The notes under the pieces were generated by a model. That model saw only the letters and a list, made by a program, of their open reading frames with translations, was not told the DNA's origin and did not search any database. A stretch of 64,000 nucleotides of DNA from Sphingomonas sp. 8AM. GTDB lineage: Bacteria; Pseudomonadota; Alphaproteobacteria; Sphingomonadales; Sphingomonadaceae. Position numbers and translations under genes: made by a program. The stretch covers positions 722,415 through 786,414 of the forward strand of contig NZ_LR733844.1 of assembly GCF_902506455.1 (NCBI RefSeq). Direction: 5' to 3'. Of this stretch, positions 51,199 to 59,286 are shown one piece after another (the first letter of the stretch is position 1; every line of letters starts with the position of its first letter).

Positions 51199-52584
51199 AT
51201 GAAGCGCCATCGGGTTGATTCCGGACTCCTTGCTGCCCTGCTGTGCGCCACGCCGCTCACCGCCCTCCGCGCCGAACCCCGCAGCGACGCGCAGGCGCTC
51301 GACATCGCCAGGCGCGCGATCGCCTTTCGCAGCGTCGCCGGCCCGGGCAACCAGACCCCGCAGCTTGCCGCCTATCTGAAGTCGGTGCTGGTCGAGGGCG
51401 GGATCACCGACGTCACCGTTACGCCGGTCGACGATACTGCCTATCTGATCGCGCGCTGGCCAGGGACGGATCGCGCCGCCAAGCCGCTGGTGATCTCCGG
51501 CCATATCGACGTCGTCGAGGCCAAGCCCACCGACTGGCAGCGCGATCCGTTCACCCCGGTAATCGAGAACGGCTATCTCTACGGCCGCGGCGCGACCGAC
51601 ATGAAGCTCGACGCCGCGGTGACGATCGCGGCCTTGTTGCAGATGAAGCGCGCCGGGTATCGCCCGCGCCGCGACATCGTGCTTGAATTCTCCGGTGACG
51701 AAGAAACGCGCATGAAGACCAGCGCGATGATTGCCGAGCAACTGAAGAACGCCGAGCTGGTCATCAATATCGACGGCGGCGGCGGGCGGCTTGGCGAGGA
51801 CGGGCGTCCGCAATTCTTCACCTGGAACGGCGCCGAGAAGACCTATGCCGATTTCGAGCTGACCGTCACCAACCCCGGCGGGCACAGCTCCGCACCGCGT
51901 CCGGAAAATGCGATCAATCAATTGTCCGCGGCGCTGGTGCGGATCGGCAATTACCGCTTCACCCCGCAGCTCTCCGATCTGACGAAGAAGTTCTTCGAGG
52001 AAGCGGCCAAGCAAAAGACCGGCGACCTCGCCGCCGCGATGCGCGCGTTCGCCGCCAACCCGGAGGACGAGAAGGCGATCGCGACGCTGGCCGCCGACCC
52101 GGCCTATGTCGGGCAGATCGGCACCACCTGCGTCGCGACGATGGTCAGCGGCGGCCATGCGCTCAACGCGCTGCCGCAGCGCGCGACCGCGAACATCAAC
52201 TGCCGCATCTTCCCGGGCGTGAAGCCGGCGGACGTCATGGCGACGCTCAGGCAGGTCGCCGCCGAGCCGAAGCTGACGATCCACGACGTCAGCGAAGGCT
52301 CGGTCGCCAACGACGCCTCGCCGATGCGGGCGGATTTCGTCGCGGCGGTGACGAAGGCGGTTGCCAAGACCCGTCCGGGCGTGCCGGTATTCCCCAGCAT
52401 GTCGGCGGGCGCCAGCGACAGCATGTGGTTCCGTTATCACCACGTCCCCAGCTATGGCGCGAGCCCGACCTTTATCAAGGAGTCGGACGATTTCAGCCAC
52501 GGGCTGAACGAGCGGACGCCGATCGACAATATCGCACCCGGCATTGCGTATTATGAATCGCTGTTCACTGATTTGTCCAAGTAG
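51199..52584 (+). CDS. M20 family metallopeptidase (secreted)
   Basis: This 461-residue zinc peptidase has a signal peptide (GLLAALLCATPLTALRA), the metal motifs VISGHIDVVEA and YGRGATDMKLDAA, and the catalytic/metal glutamates in LEFSGDEETRM. A dimerisation domain follows (NPGGHSSAPRPENAI). The late histidine lies in FSHGLNERTPIDN. It resembles the Xaa-His dipeptidase/carboxypeptidase group and probably trims peptides in the periplasm. An AAGGAGA site precedes ATG 51199. Confidence 0.92.
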   Translation: MKRHRVDSGLLAALLCATPLTALRAEPRSDAQALDIARRAIAFRSVAGPGNQTPQLAAYLKSVLVEGGITDVTVTPVDDTAYLIARWPGTDRAAKPLVISGHIDVVEAKPTDWQRDPFTPVIENGYLYGRGATDMKLDAAVTIAALLQMKRAGYRPRRDIVLEFSGDEETRMKTSAMIAEQLKNAELVINIDGGGGRLGEDGRPQFFTWNGAEKTYADFELTVTNPGGHSSAPRPENAINQLSAALVRIGNYRFTPQLSDLTKKFFEEAAKQKTGDLAAAMRAFAANPEDEKAIATLAADPAYVGQIGTTCVATMVSGGHALNALPQRATANINCRIFPGVKPADVMATLRQVAAEPKLTIHDVSEGSVANDASPMRADFVAAVTKAVAKTRPGVPVFPSMSAGASDSMWFRYHHVPSYGASPTFIKESDDFSHGLNERTPIDNIAPGIAYYESLFTDLSK

Positions 52585-52634
52585 GACGGTTTCGGCTCAG
52601 CCCGTGACGCAGCGTTCCAGAGATTAGCTGGTCC

Positions 52635-52709
52635 GTCATTGCGAGCGCAGCGAAGCAATCCAGGGCGTCCCGGTCCGGCCCTGGATTGCTTCGCTGCGCT
52701 CGCAATGAC
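52635..52709. repeat. Palindromic intergenic repeat, family A, copy 4
   Basis: GTCATTGCGAGCGCAGCGAA on the left and TTCGCTGCGCTCGCAATGAC on the right are perfect reverse complements. It differs from copies 2 and 3 by a compensatory pair in the stem (GCAGC/GCTGC instead of GTAGC/GCTAC). Compensatory change suggests the palindrome itself is maintained. It separates the M20 gene and the TetR gene, which converge here. Confidence 0.92.
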
Positions 52710-52741
52710 GAACGAAGGGCGGATCGCGCCGTGATCCAATT

Positions 52742-53323
52742 TTACAGTCCCGCCAGATACTCCGCGGCGATGCGCCGCGCCTCTTCGGCGGAAAAGCTGT
52801 CCGGCGAGAGGCACAATTCCAGCCAGAGCCCATCGACCAGCGCGGTGACCCCGATCGCGGCCAGCCGCAGCCGCTCGGCCGCCACGCCGCAGTCGGCGAG
52901 CAAGGCCTCCAGCCGCGCGCGGAACGCCGCGTAATGCTGCTCATGCCGACCCAGCATCGCCGGGTCGCCGCGCGCAAGGCTCCATAACGCCAGCCAGGTG
53001 GCGAGCAGCGCGGGATCGGCAATCGGCGCGGCGAAATTGGCCGCGACATAAGCGCCCAGCCGTGCGCGCGGCTCGGTCCCCGCGGCGTCGACCGCCGCCT
53101 CCAGCGCCGCCTCGACCTGCGCCGCGACATGGTCGTAGGATGCCGCGACCAGCCGGTCGACCCCGCCGAAATGATGCGTCACCAGCCCCGGCGACACATG
53201 CGCCGCCGCCGCGATCATCCGCACCGACGCGCCCGCCGCCCCGCGTTCGGCCAGTACGCGCACCGTCGCCTCGATCAGGTCCCGGCGACGATCGTTGGCA
53301 CTTGCCCGCTTGCTCAACGGCAC
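52742..53323 (-). CDS. TetR/AcrR family regulator (BetI-like)
   Basis: This 193-residue regulator has an N-terminal helix-turn-helix, ASVRMIAAAAHVSPGLVTHH followed by FGGVDRLVAASYDHV, of the type seen in BetI. Its C-terminal helical domain (ALLATWLALWSLARGDPAML) resembles the BetI-like ligand domain. The GTG start is 42 bases from the divergent Rieske oxygenase gene. A palindrome in that gap (53339-53353) is the probable operator. BetI similarity hints at a quaternary-amine or related inducer, but this is inference. Confidence 0.85.
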   Translation of the reverse strand: MPLSKRASANDRRRDLIEATVRVLAERGAAGASVRMIAAAAHVSPGLVTHHFGGVDRLVAASYDHVAAQVEAALEAAVDAAGTEPRARLGAYVAANFAAPIADPALLATWLALWSLARGDPAMLGRHEQHYAAFRARLEALLADCGVAAERLRLAAIGVTALVDGLWLELCLSPDSFSAEEARRIAAEYLAGL

Positions 53324-53338
53324 ACCCTGTTATACGTT

Positions 53339-53353
53339 CGTGCAACAAGCACG
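53339..53353. promoter_or_regulatory. Candidate TetR operator between the TetR and Rieske genes
   Basis: A perfect inverted repeat CGTGC-AACAA-GCACG lies in the 42-base divergent gap. A -10-like TATACG at 53331-53336 for the Rieske gene lies just left of it, so a bound repressor would cover the transcription start. Confidence 0.45.
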
Positions 53354-53365
53354 CGAGAACCTCCT

Positions 53366-54571
53366 ATGCTGCGCCCGGCCGAGCTGCCTGATCGTGATCC
53401 CGACGCGGACTGGAGCCTGCCCGGCTGGCTCTACACCGATCCCGAATATTTTGCGCTCGAATGTGCGCGTGTCATCCGCCCGTCGTGGCAGATCGTCTGT
53501 CACGAGAGCGACCTTGACCAGCCCGGCGCATGGCGTACCTTGTCGTATCTGGGCGAGAACCTCGTCGTCGTCCGCGGCGCCGATGACGCGATCCGCGCCT
53601 TCCACAACGTGTGCCGCCACCGCGCGATGCGGCTGGTCGAGGGCGACGCCGGCTGCGCGCGCAAGCTGGTGTGCCCGTACCACGCCTGGACCTATGAGCT
53701 GGACGGGCGCTTGAGCGGCGTGCCCATGCGCCGCGACTATCCGGCGCTCGATGTGGACGCCAGCGGGCTGATCCCGGTCGAGGTTGACTGCTGGCGCGGC
53801 TTCGTGTTCGTCCGGCTTGAGGATGATGGCGGGCCGGGCGTCGCGGAGATGATGGCGCCCTACGATCATGAGATCGCGCCGTATCGCTTCGCGGACATGC
53901 GCCGGATCGGCGACGTGCGGTGCCGCGAACGCGCGGTGAACTGGAAGAACGTCGGCGACAATTATTCCGACAATCTTCACATCCCGGTCGCGCACGACGG
54001 GCTCACCCGGCTGTTCGGCAAAAGCTATGCGATCGGGGCGGCGGGCTGGGTCGACAAGATGTCGGGACAGCTCGTCGATCGCCCCTCCGACAATGTCTGG
54101 GAACGCTTCTACCAGACGCATCTGCCGCGCGTCGACCATCTGCCCGAGGCGAACCAGGGGCTTTGGCTCTATTACAAGCTGTGGCCGAACATGGCGTTCG
54201 ATATCTACGCCGACCAGATCGACTTCATGCAATGGCTACCGCTGACCCCGACGACATGCGTGCTGCGTGAGATGACCTTCGCTTTACCGGATACGCGGCG
54301 CGAGATGAAGCTGACGCGCTATGCCAACTGGCGGATCAACCGGACCGTCAACGCCGAGGACACGTGGCTGATCGAGCGCGTGCAACAGGGCATGGCATCG
54401 TCCAGCTACACCGCCGGCCCGATCGGCGCGAGCGAGGTGTGTCTGCGCAGCTTCGCCGCCAAGATCCGCGCGCGCATCCCGGAGGCACGGCTGCATCGTG
54501 CGCCGCCGCCGGGTTGGTCTCGCGCCTCCCCGCCGCCCGTGCGCAGGCAGGGGCCGATGGCGGTCGAGTGA
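53366..54571 (+). CDS. Rieske non-heme iron oxygenase, alpha subunit type
   Basis: This 401-residue oxygenase component has an N-terminal Rieske [2Fe-2S] domain (CRHRAMRL and CPYHAWTY, Cys-x-His and Cys-x2-His). The catalytic domain carries the mononuclear iron ligands around NVGDNYSDNLHIPVAHDGL (bridging Asp and two His) and a late Asp region. It resembles choline-monooxygenase/GbcA-like enzymes. No reductase or ferredoxin gene is adjacent. It is followed 99 bases later by an FAD oxidoreductase and faced by a BetI-like regulator, suggesting oxidation of a small amine or aromatic acid. The tail after APPPGW is low complexity. Confidence 0.9.
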   Translation: MLRPAELPDRDPDADWSLPGWLYTDPEYFALECARVIRPSWQIVCHESDLDQPGAWRTLSYLGENLVVVRGADDAIRAFHNVCRHRAMRLVEGDAGCARKLVCPYHAWTYELDGRLSGVPMRRDYPALDVDASGLIPVEVDCWRGFVFVRLEDDGGPGVAEMMAPYDHEIAPYRFADMRRIGDVRCRERAVNWKNVGDNYSDNLHIPVAHDGLTRLFGKSYAIGAAGWVDKMSGQLVDRPSDNVWERFYQTHLPRVDHLPEANQGLWLYYKLWPNMAFDIYADQIDFMQWLPLTPTTCVLREMTFALPDTRREMKLTRYANWRINRTVNAEDTWLIERVQQGMASSSYTAGPIGASEVCLRSFAAKIRARIPEARLHRAPPPGWSRASPPPVRRQGPMAVE

Positions 54572-54670
54572 ACGAGCCAGATCAGACACAGACGCGTCGT
54601 CTCCGTGTCGGAACGGCGTGACGGACGAAACAGACATGAGCCCCTGCCTGCGCGGGGCGACGGGGGCAAG

Positions 54671-56284
54671 ATGACCGCAAATTACGACGCACTCATCATC
54701 GGTGGTGGGCATAACGGGCTGGTCTGCGCCTTCTACCTCGCGCGCGCCGGGCTGAAGGTGCGCGTGCTCGAACGCCGCCACGTCGTAGGCGGCGCGGCGG
54801 TGACCGAGGAATTCCACCCCGGCTTCCGCAACTCCACCGCGAGCTACACCGTCAGCCTGCTGCGCCCGAAGGTGATCGTGGACATGAAGCTGCACGATCG
54901 CGGTTTCCGCATCATCGAGCGGACGATCAGCAACTTCTTCCCCTTTCCCGACACCTATCTGACGCTCGGCGGCGGGATGGCGCGTACGCAGGAGCAGTTC
55001 GCGCGCTTCAACCGTCGCGATGCCGAGGCCTATCCGCGCTACGATGCCGCGCTGGAACGCGTCGCGCAGGTGTTGCGTGATCTCGCGCTCAAGATCCCGC
55101 CCAATGCCGGCGGCGGGCTGGCGGAGGTGGTCGCCGCGGCGCGACAGGGCTGGCCGCTCGCCAAGCTCGATATCGCGGCGCAGCGCGACCTGCTCGATGT
55201 GTTCACCAAATCCGCGCGTGAGTTCCTTGACGGCTGGTTCGAGGACGATCACGTCAAATCGGCGTTCGCCTTCGATGCGGTGGTCGGCAATTTCGCGGGC
55301 GTGTCGACGCCGGGCTCCGCCTATGTCCTGCTCCACCACGTCTTCGGCGAGGTGAACGGCAAATTCGGGGCGTGGGGCCATTCGGTCGGCGGGATGGGAG
55401 CGATCACGCAGGCGATGCAGGCGGCGTGCCTCGACGCCGGGGTCGAGATCAGCCTCGACGCCCCGGTCGCGCGCGTGCTGGTCGATGGCGGCAAGGCCGC
55501 GGGCGTGGTGCTGGAGAGCGGCGAGGAGATCGCTGCGCCGATCGTCGCTGCCAATGTCGGCCCGGCGATGCTCTACCACCAGATGGTCGATGCCAGCGAC
55601 ATGCCGGACGATTTCCGCCGCCGCGTCGCCGGGTTCAAGACCGGATCGGGCACGTTCCGCATGAATGTCGCGCTCAGCGAATTGCCTGACTTCACCGTAT
55701 TGCCCGGCAAGGAACGCGCCGAGCATCACACCGCCGGGATCATCATCGCCCCCGGGCTCGACTATATGGACCGCGCGTTCGACGATGCGAAGGTGCACGG
55801 CTGGTCGAAGGAACCGATCGTCGAGATGAAGCTGCCGACGACGGTCGACGACAGCCTCGCGCCACCGGGGATGCACATCGCCAGCCTGTTCTGCCAACAA
55901 TTCGCGCCGCAATTGCCCGGCGGCCGGAGCTGGGACGATGCGCGCGAGGAGGTGGCCGACCTCATCATCGATACCGTCGACCGCCACGCCCCCAATTTCA
56001 AGAAGTCGGTGATCGCGCGCCAGATCCACTCGCCGCTCGATCTGGAGCGCAAGTTCGGGCTGACCGACGGCGATATCTTCCACGGGCGGATGAGCCTCGA
56101 CCAGCTCTGGTCCGCGCGCCCGGTGCTCGGGCATGGCGACTATCGCGCGCCGATCCGCGGGCTCTACATGTGCGGATCGGGGACGCATCCCGGCGGCGGG
56201 GTGACGGGTGCGCCGGGCCACAATGCCGCGCACGCGATCCTTGCCGACCGCAGCCTCATCGGCCGCTGGCGGCGGCGCGCCTGA
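54671..56284 (+). CDS. FAD-dependent oxidoreductase (phytoene desaturase/PYROXD2-like)
   Basis: This 537-residue flavoprotein begins with a dinucleotide-binding motif (ALIIGGGHNGLVCAFYLARA then VRVLERRHVVGGAAVTEE), has VGGMGAITQAM near residue 240 in the usual desaturase-like position, and ends with LYMCGSGTHPGGGVTGAPGH, the conserved C-terminal FAD segment. This branch resembles PYROXD2-type oxidoreductases rather than carotenoid enzymes, since no crt genes are present. It probably acts on the same pathway as the upstream Rieske oxygenase. Its end overlaps the convergent permease gene by 29 bases. Confidence 0.88.
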   Translation: MTANYDALIIGGGHNGLVCAFYLARAGLKVRVLERRHVVGGAAVTEEFHPGFRNSTASYTVSLLRPKVIVDMKLHDRGFRIIERTISNFFPFPDTYLTLGGGMARTQEQFARFNRRDAEAYPRYDAALERVAQVLRDLALKIPPNAGGGLAEVVAAARQGWPLAKLDIAAQRDLLDVFTKSAREFLDGWFEDDHVKSAFAFDAVVGNFAGVSTPGSAYVLLHHVFGEVNGKFGAWGHSVGGMGAITQAMQAACLDAGVEISLDAPVARVLVDGGKAAGVVLESGEEIAAPIVAANVGPAMLYHQMVDASDMPDDFRRRVAGFKTGSGTFRMNVALSELPDFTVLPGKERAEHHTAGIIIAPGLDYMDRAFDDAKVHGWSKEPIVEMKLPTTVDDSLAPPGMHIASLFCQQFAPQLPGGRSWDDAREEVADLIIDTVDRHAPNFKKSVIARQIHSPLDLERKFGLTDGDIFHGRMSLDQLWSARPVLGHGDYRAPIRGLYMCGSGTHPGGGVTGAPGHNAAHAILADRSLIGRWRRRA

Positions 56285-57587
56285 CCCACCAATAGACCGG
56301 CACGCCCGCGAGCAGCAGCACCAGCGCCCAGCCATTGGCCTCAAGGCCGAGCCCATAGGAGAGCCACGCGACGAACCCGGCCGAAACAAGTCCCGCGGCG
56401 CGTCCCGCCATATCGCCGCGCAGCAACGCCACGCCCGCCAGCGCGCTGACGAAATAGGCGAGCATCCCCGCCGCCAACGACACCGCCGCGACGAACGCGA
56501 ACAGGTCGCCCATCCCGCGCGTGTAGTTGGCGAGCGTCACCGCCGTCACCAGCACGCCCGCGAGCACATGCGCGCGCACCGGCACTCCGGCGCCATTTTC
56601 GCGCCCGAACCAGCGCGGGAACACCCCGCCGCGTGCCATCGCGCGCGGCACCTCGCCTTGCAGCAGCACGAAGCCGTTGAGCGTCCCCAGCGCGCTCACC
56701 GTCGCGAACAGCGCCACCACTTGCGCGGTCGCGCCGCCCAGCGCGCTGCCGAGAAAATAGGCGATTGGGGCGGGCGAGGCCGCGACCGCCGCACGCGGCA
56801 TCAGCGCGGTGATCGCGCCCGAGACGATCAGATAGATTACCCCCACTGCCGCGGTGCCGATCAGCGTCGCGCGTGGTACCGTCCGCGCCGGATTCTGCAT
56901 CCGGTCGGCCGGCACCGTCGCAGACTCGACGCCAAGGAACCCCCAGAAGGTCAGCGCCGCTGCGCCCGCGATCGTCCCCGCCGCCAATGGCATCGGCGCA
57001 TCGTGCACCACCGCCGCCCCTCCCCTGGTCAGCAGCAGCCAGCCGGCGAGCAGCGCCACCGCGGCGAGCGGCACCAGCTTCAGCACCATCGTCACCATCT
57101 GCATCCGCGCCGCCGCCGCGACCCCGCGGACGTTCACACCGACGAACACCCACACCATTGCCACCGCCGCAATCGCCGCATGCGGCGCAAGTGCGGGGAC
57201 CGCAACGCTCAGCGCACTGACCGCCGCGACCGCCACCGCGCCATTGCCGGCCCAGATCAGCGTCCAGTAACTCCACGCCGTTGCGAACCCGACCGCGGGG
57301 CCGAATGCCGCATCGGCATAGGCGTAAGGCCCGCCCGCCTGCGGCACCGCCGCCGCCAGCCGCGCGAAGACGAACGCCAGTGCCATCGCTCCCGCGATCG
57401 TCAACACCCAGCCGAACGTCGCATTCGCCCCGAACGGCGCCAGCGTTGCGGGCAGCAGGTAGATCCCCGACCCGATCAGATTGCCCATCACCAGCGCCAG
57501 CGCGCCCCAGAAGCCGAGCGCGCCCTTTCCTTCCGGACGTCCCGCGCTTGATCCGGTCGCCGCGCCGTGGTCTGCTCGTTCGTCCAT
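56256..57587 (-). CDS. APC family amino acid/amine permease
   Basis: This 443-residue inner-membrane transporter has about twelve hydrophobic segments and the APC motif ALVMGNLIGSGIYLLPATLA in helix 1, as in AdiC/PotE-like exchangers. Other recognisable parts are PQAGGPYAYADAAFGP and GFLGVESATVPADRMQNPAR. Its substrate may be an amino acid or polyamine. The start ATG (57587-57585) shares bases with the divergent sulfotransferase start ATG (57586-57588), an unusual arrangement. A GGGTGGGGC site supports this start. Confidence 0.9.
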   Translation of the reverse strand: MDERADHGAATGSSAGRPEGKGALGFWGALALVMGNLIGSGIYLLPATLAPFGANATFGWVLTIAGAMALAFVFARLAAAVPQAGGPYAYADAAFGPAVGFATAWSYWTLIWAGNGAVAVAAVSALSVAVPALAPHAAIAAVAMVWVFVGVNVRGVAAAARMQMVTMVLKLVPLAAVALLAGWLLLTRGGAAVVHDAPMPLAAGTIAGAAALTFWGFLGVESATVPADRMQNPARTVPRATLIGTAAVGVIYLIVSGAITALMPRAAVAASPAPIAYFLGSALGGATAQVVALFATVSALGTLNGFVLLQGEVPRAMARGGVFPRWFGRENGAGVPVRAHVLAGVLVTAVTLANYTRGMGDLFAFVAAVSLAAGMLAYFVSALAGVALLRGDMAGRAAGLVSAGFVAWLSYGLGLEANGWALVLLLAGVPVYWWVRRAAASGR

Positions 57588-59178
57588 GCCCCACCCTGCC
57601 CGTTTCCCTGCCCTGCTAGTCGACGCCGCGCTGGCGCTCCACGACAATCGGCTCGACATCGCCGAGCCGTTGCTGCGCAATTACCTGAAGCGCGAACCGT
57701 TCGATGCGCGCGCGATCCGGATGCTCGCCGAACTGGCCGGGCGGATCGGGCGCAACCGCGATGCCGAGACGCTGCTGCGCCGCGCCCTCGAGCTTGCCCC
57801 CGGCTTCACCGCCGCGCGCGCCAATCTCGCGATCGTCCTCTATCGTCAGAACCGCGCGGTCGACGCGCTCGCCGAACTCGACACGTTGCTCGCCGCCGAG
57901 CCCGATCATCTCGGCCACGCCAACCTGAAGGCCGCCGCACTCGGCCGGCTGGGCGGGTTCGAGGAGGCGATCGCACTCTACGAACGCGTGCTCGGCGCGG
58001 CGCCCGCGCAGCCGAAGGTCTGGATGAGCTACGGCCATATGCTCAAGACCGTCGGGCGGCAGGCGGACGGCATCGCCGCCTATCGTCGCGCCATCACCTT
58101 GCGCCCGGATCTGGGCGAAGCATGGTGGAGCCTTGCGAACCTCAAGACCGTGCGCTTCGACGACGCCGATGTCGCGGCGATGACCGCTGCGCTTGCCGAC
58201 CCGGCCATCACGACCGAAGATCGGTTCCATCTCGATTTCGCGCTCGGCAAGGCGTGGGAAGAGCGCGGCGACGCCGATCGCGCGTTTGCGCATTACGCCG
58301 CCGGCAACGCGTTGCGCCGGACGCAGATCGACTATGACGCCGGTGAGACGACGCGCTTCGTGGATGCGATCGTCGCGACCGCCACCGTCGACTTCTTCGC
58401 GGCGCGCGCCGGCTGGGGCTGCCCTGCGCCTGATCCGATCTTCGTCCTCGGCATGCCGCGCGCCGGATCGACGCTGGTCGAGCAAATCCTCGCCAGCCAC
58501 CCGTCGGTCGAGGGCACGACCGAATTGCCCGACATGCCCGCGCTCGCGCGGCGGATCGCGGATTATCCCGCGGGGCTCGCGACCCTCTCCGCCGAGCGTG
58601 CCCGCGAACTGGGCGAGGAGTATCTTCGCCGCGCCGCTGTCCAGCGGCGTACCGACCGGCCGTTCTTCGTCGACAAGCTGCCGAACAACTGGGCGCATGT
58701 CGCGCTGATCCGGCTGGTCCTGCCCAATGCCACGATCATCGACGCACGCCGCGATCCGCGCGCCTGTTGCTTCTCAAACTTCAAGCAGCATTTCGCGCGC
58801 GGTCAGGGCTTCAGCTATGCGCTCGACGACATGGGGCATTACTATCGCGATTACGTGCGGATGATGGCGCACGTCGACACCGTGCAGCCCGGCCGTGTTC
58901 ACCGCGTCATCCACGAACAATTGGTCGACGCGCCCGAGCCGCATATTCGCGCGCTGCTGGACGCCTGCGGGCTGCCGTTCGACCTCGCCTGTTTGTCCTC
59001 GCACCAAACCGAACGCGCGGTCCGCACTGCCTCGTCCGAGCAGGTGCGACAGCCGATCTTCCGCGGCGGCGATCGCGCGTGGCGACCGTTCGCCGCACAT
59101 CTCGCACCGCTGGAGCAAGCGCTCGGCGATGTGATCCCCTGTTATCCTCTTGCGCCGACCCTCGCGTCGCCAGCGTGA
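57586..59178 (+). CDS. TPR-repeat sulfotransferase family protein
   Basis: This 530-residue protein has N-terminal tetratricopeptide repeats (about residues 20-260, for example AETLLRRALELAPGFTAARA). A C-terminal sulfotransferase domain follows, with the 5' phosphate-binding loop FVLGMPRAGSTLVEQILASH and FVDKLPNNWAHVALIRLVLP. It should transfer sulfate from PAPS to an unknown acceptor, possibly a protein or glycan. The start overlaps the divergent permease start and lacks a clear ribosome site. It precedes a TonB receptor by 108 bases, a pairing seen often in sphingomonads. Confidence 0.87.
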   Translation: MPHPARFPALLVDAALALHDNRLDIAEPLLRNYLKREPFDARAIRMLAELAGRIGRNRDAETLLRRALELAPGFTAARANLAIVLYRQNRAVDALAELDTLLAAEPDHLGHANLKAAALGRLGGFEEAIALYERVLGAAPAQPKVWMSYGHMLKTVGRQADGIAAYRRAITLRPDLGEAWWSLANLKTVRFDDADVAAMTAALADPAITTEDRFHLDFALGKAWEERGDADRAFAHYAAGNALRRTQIDYDAGETTRFVDAIVATATVDFFAARAGWGCPAPDPIFVLGMPRAGSTLVEQILASHPSVEGTTELPDMPALARRIADYPAGLATLSAERARELGEEYLRRAAVQRRTDRPFFVDKLPNNWAHVALIRLVLPNATIIDARRDPRACCFSNFKQHFARGQGFSYALDDMGHYYRDYVRMMAHVDTVQPGRVHRVIHEQLVDAPEPHIRALLDACGLPFDLACLSSHQTERAVRTASSEQVRQPIFRGGDRAWRPFAAHLAPLEQALGDVIPCYPLAPTLASPA

Positions 59179-59286
59179 CAATTTCATCACTAGAAGCTTT
59201 TAAGATAAAATGTTTCCTGAGCGGATTGACCGCGCCCCTGCCGCGCTGCAGCATGTCGTCACATAGTCGCAACAAAGGGGATTGTT

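Noticed and set aside
54284..56389. 701-codon minus-strand frame over the FAD oxidoreductase
   Set aside because: It covers a gene with clear FAD motifs on the plus strand; product has no family features.
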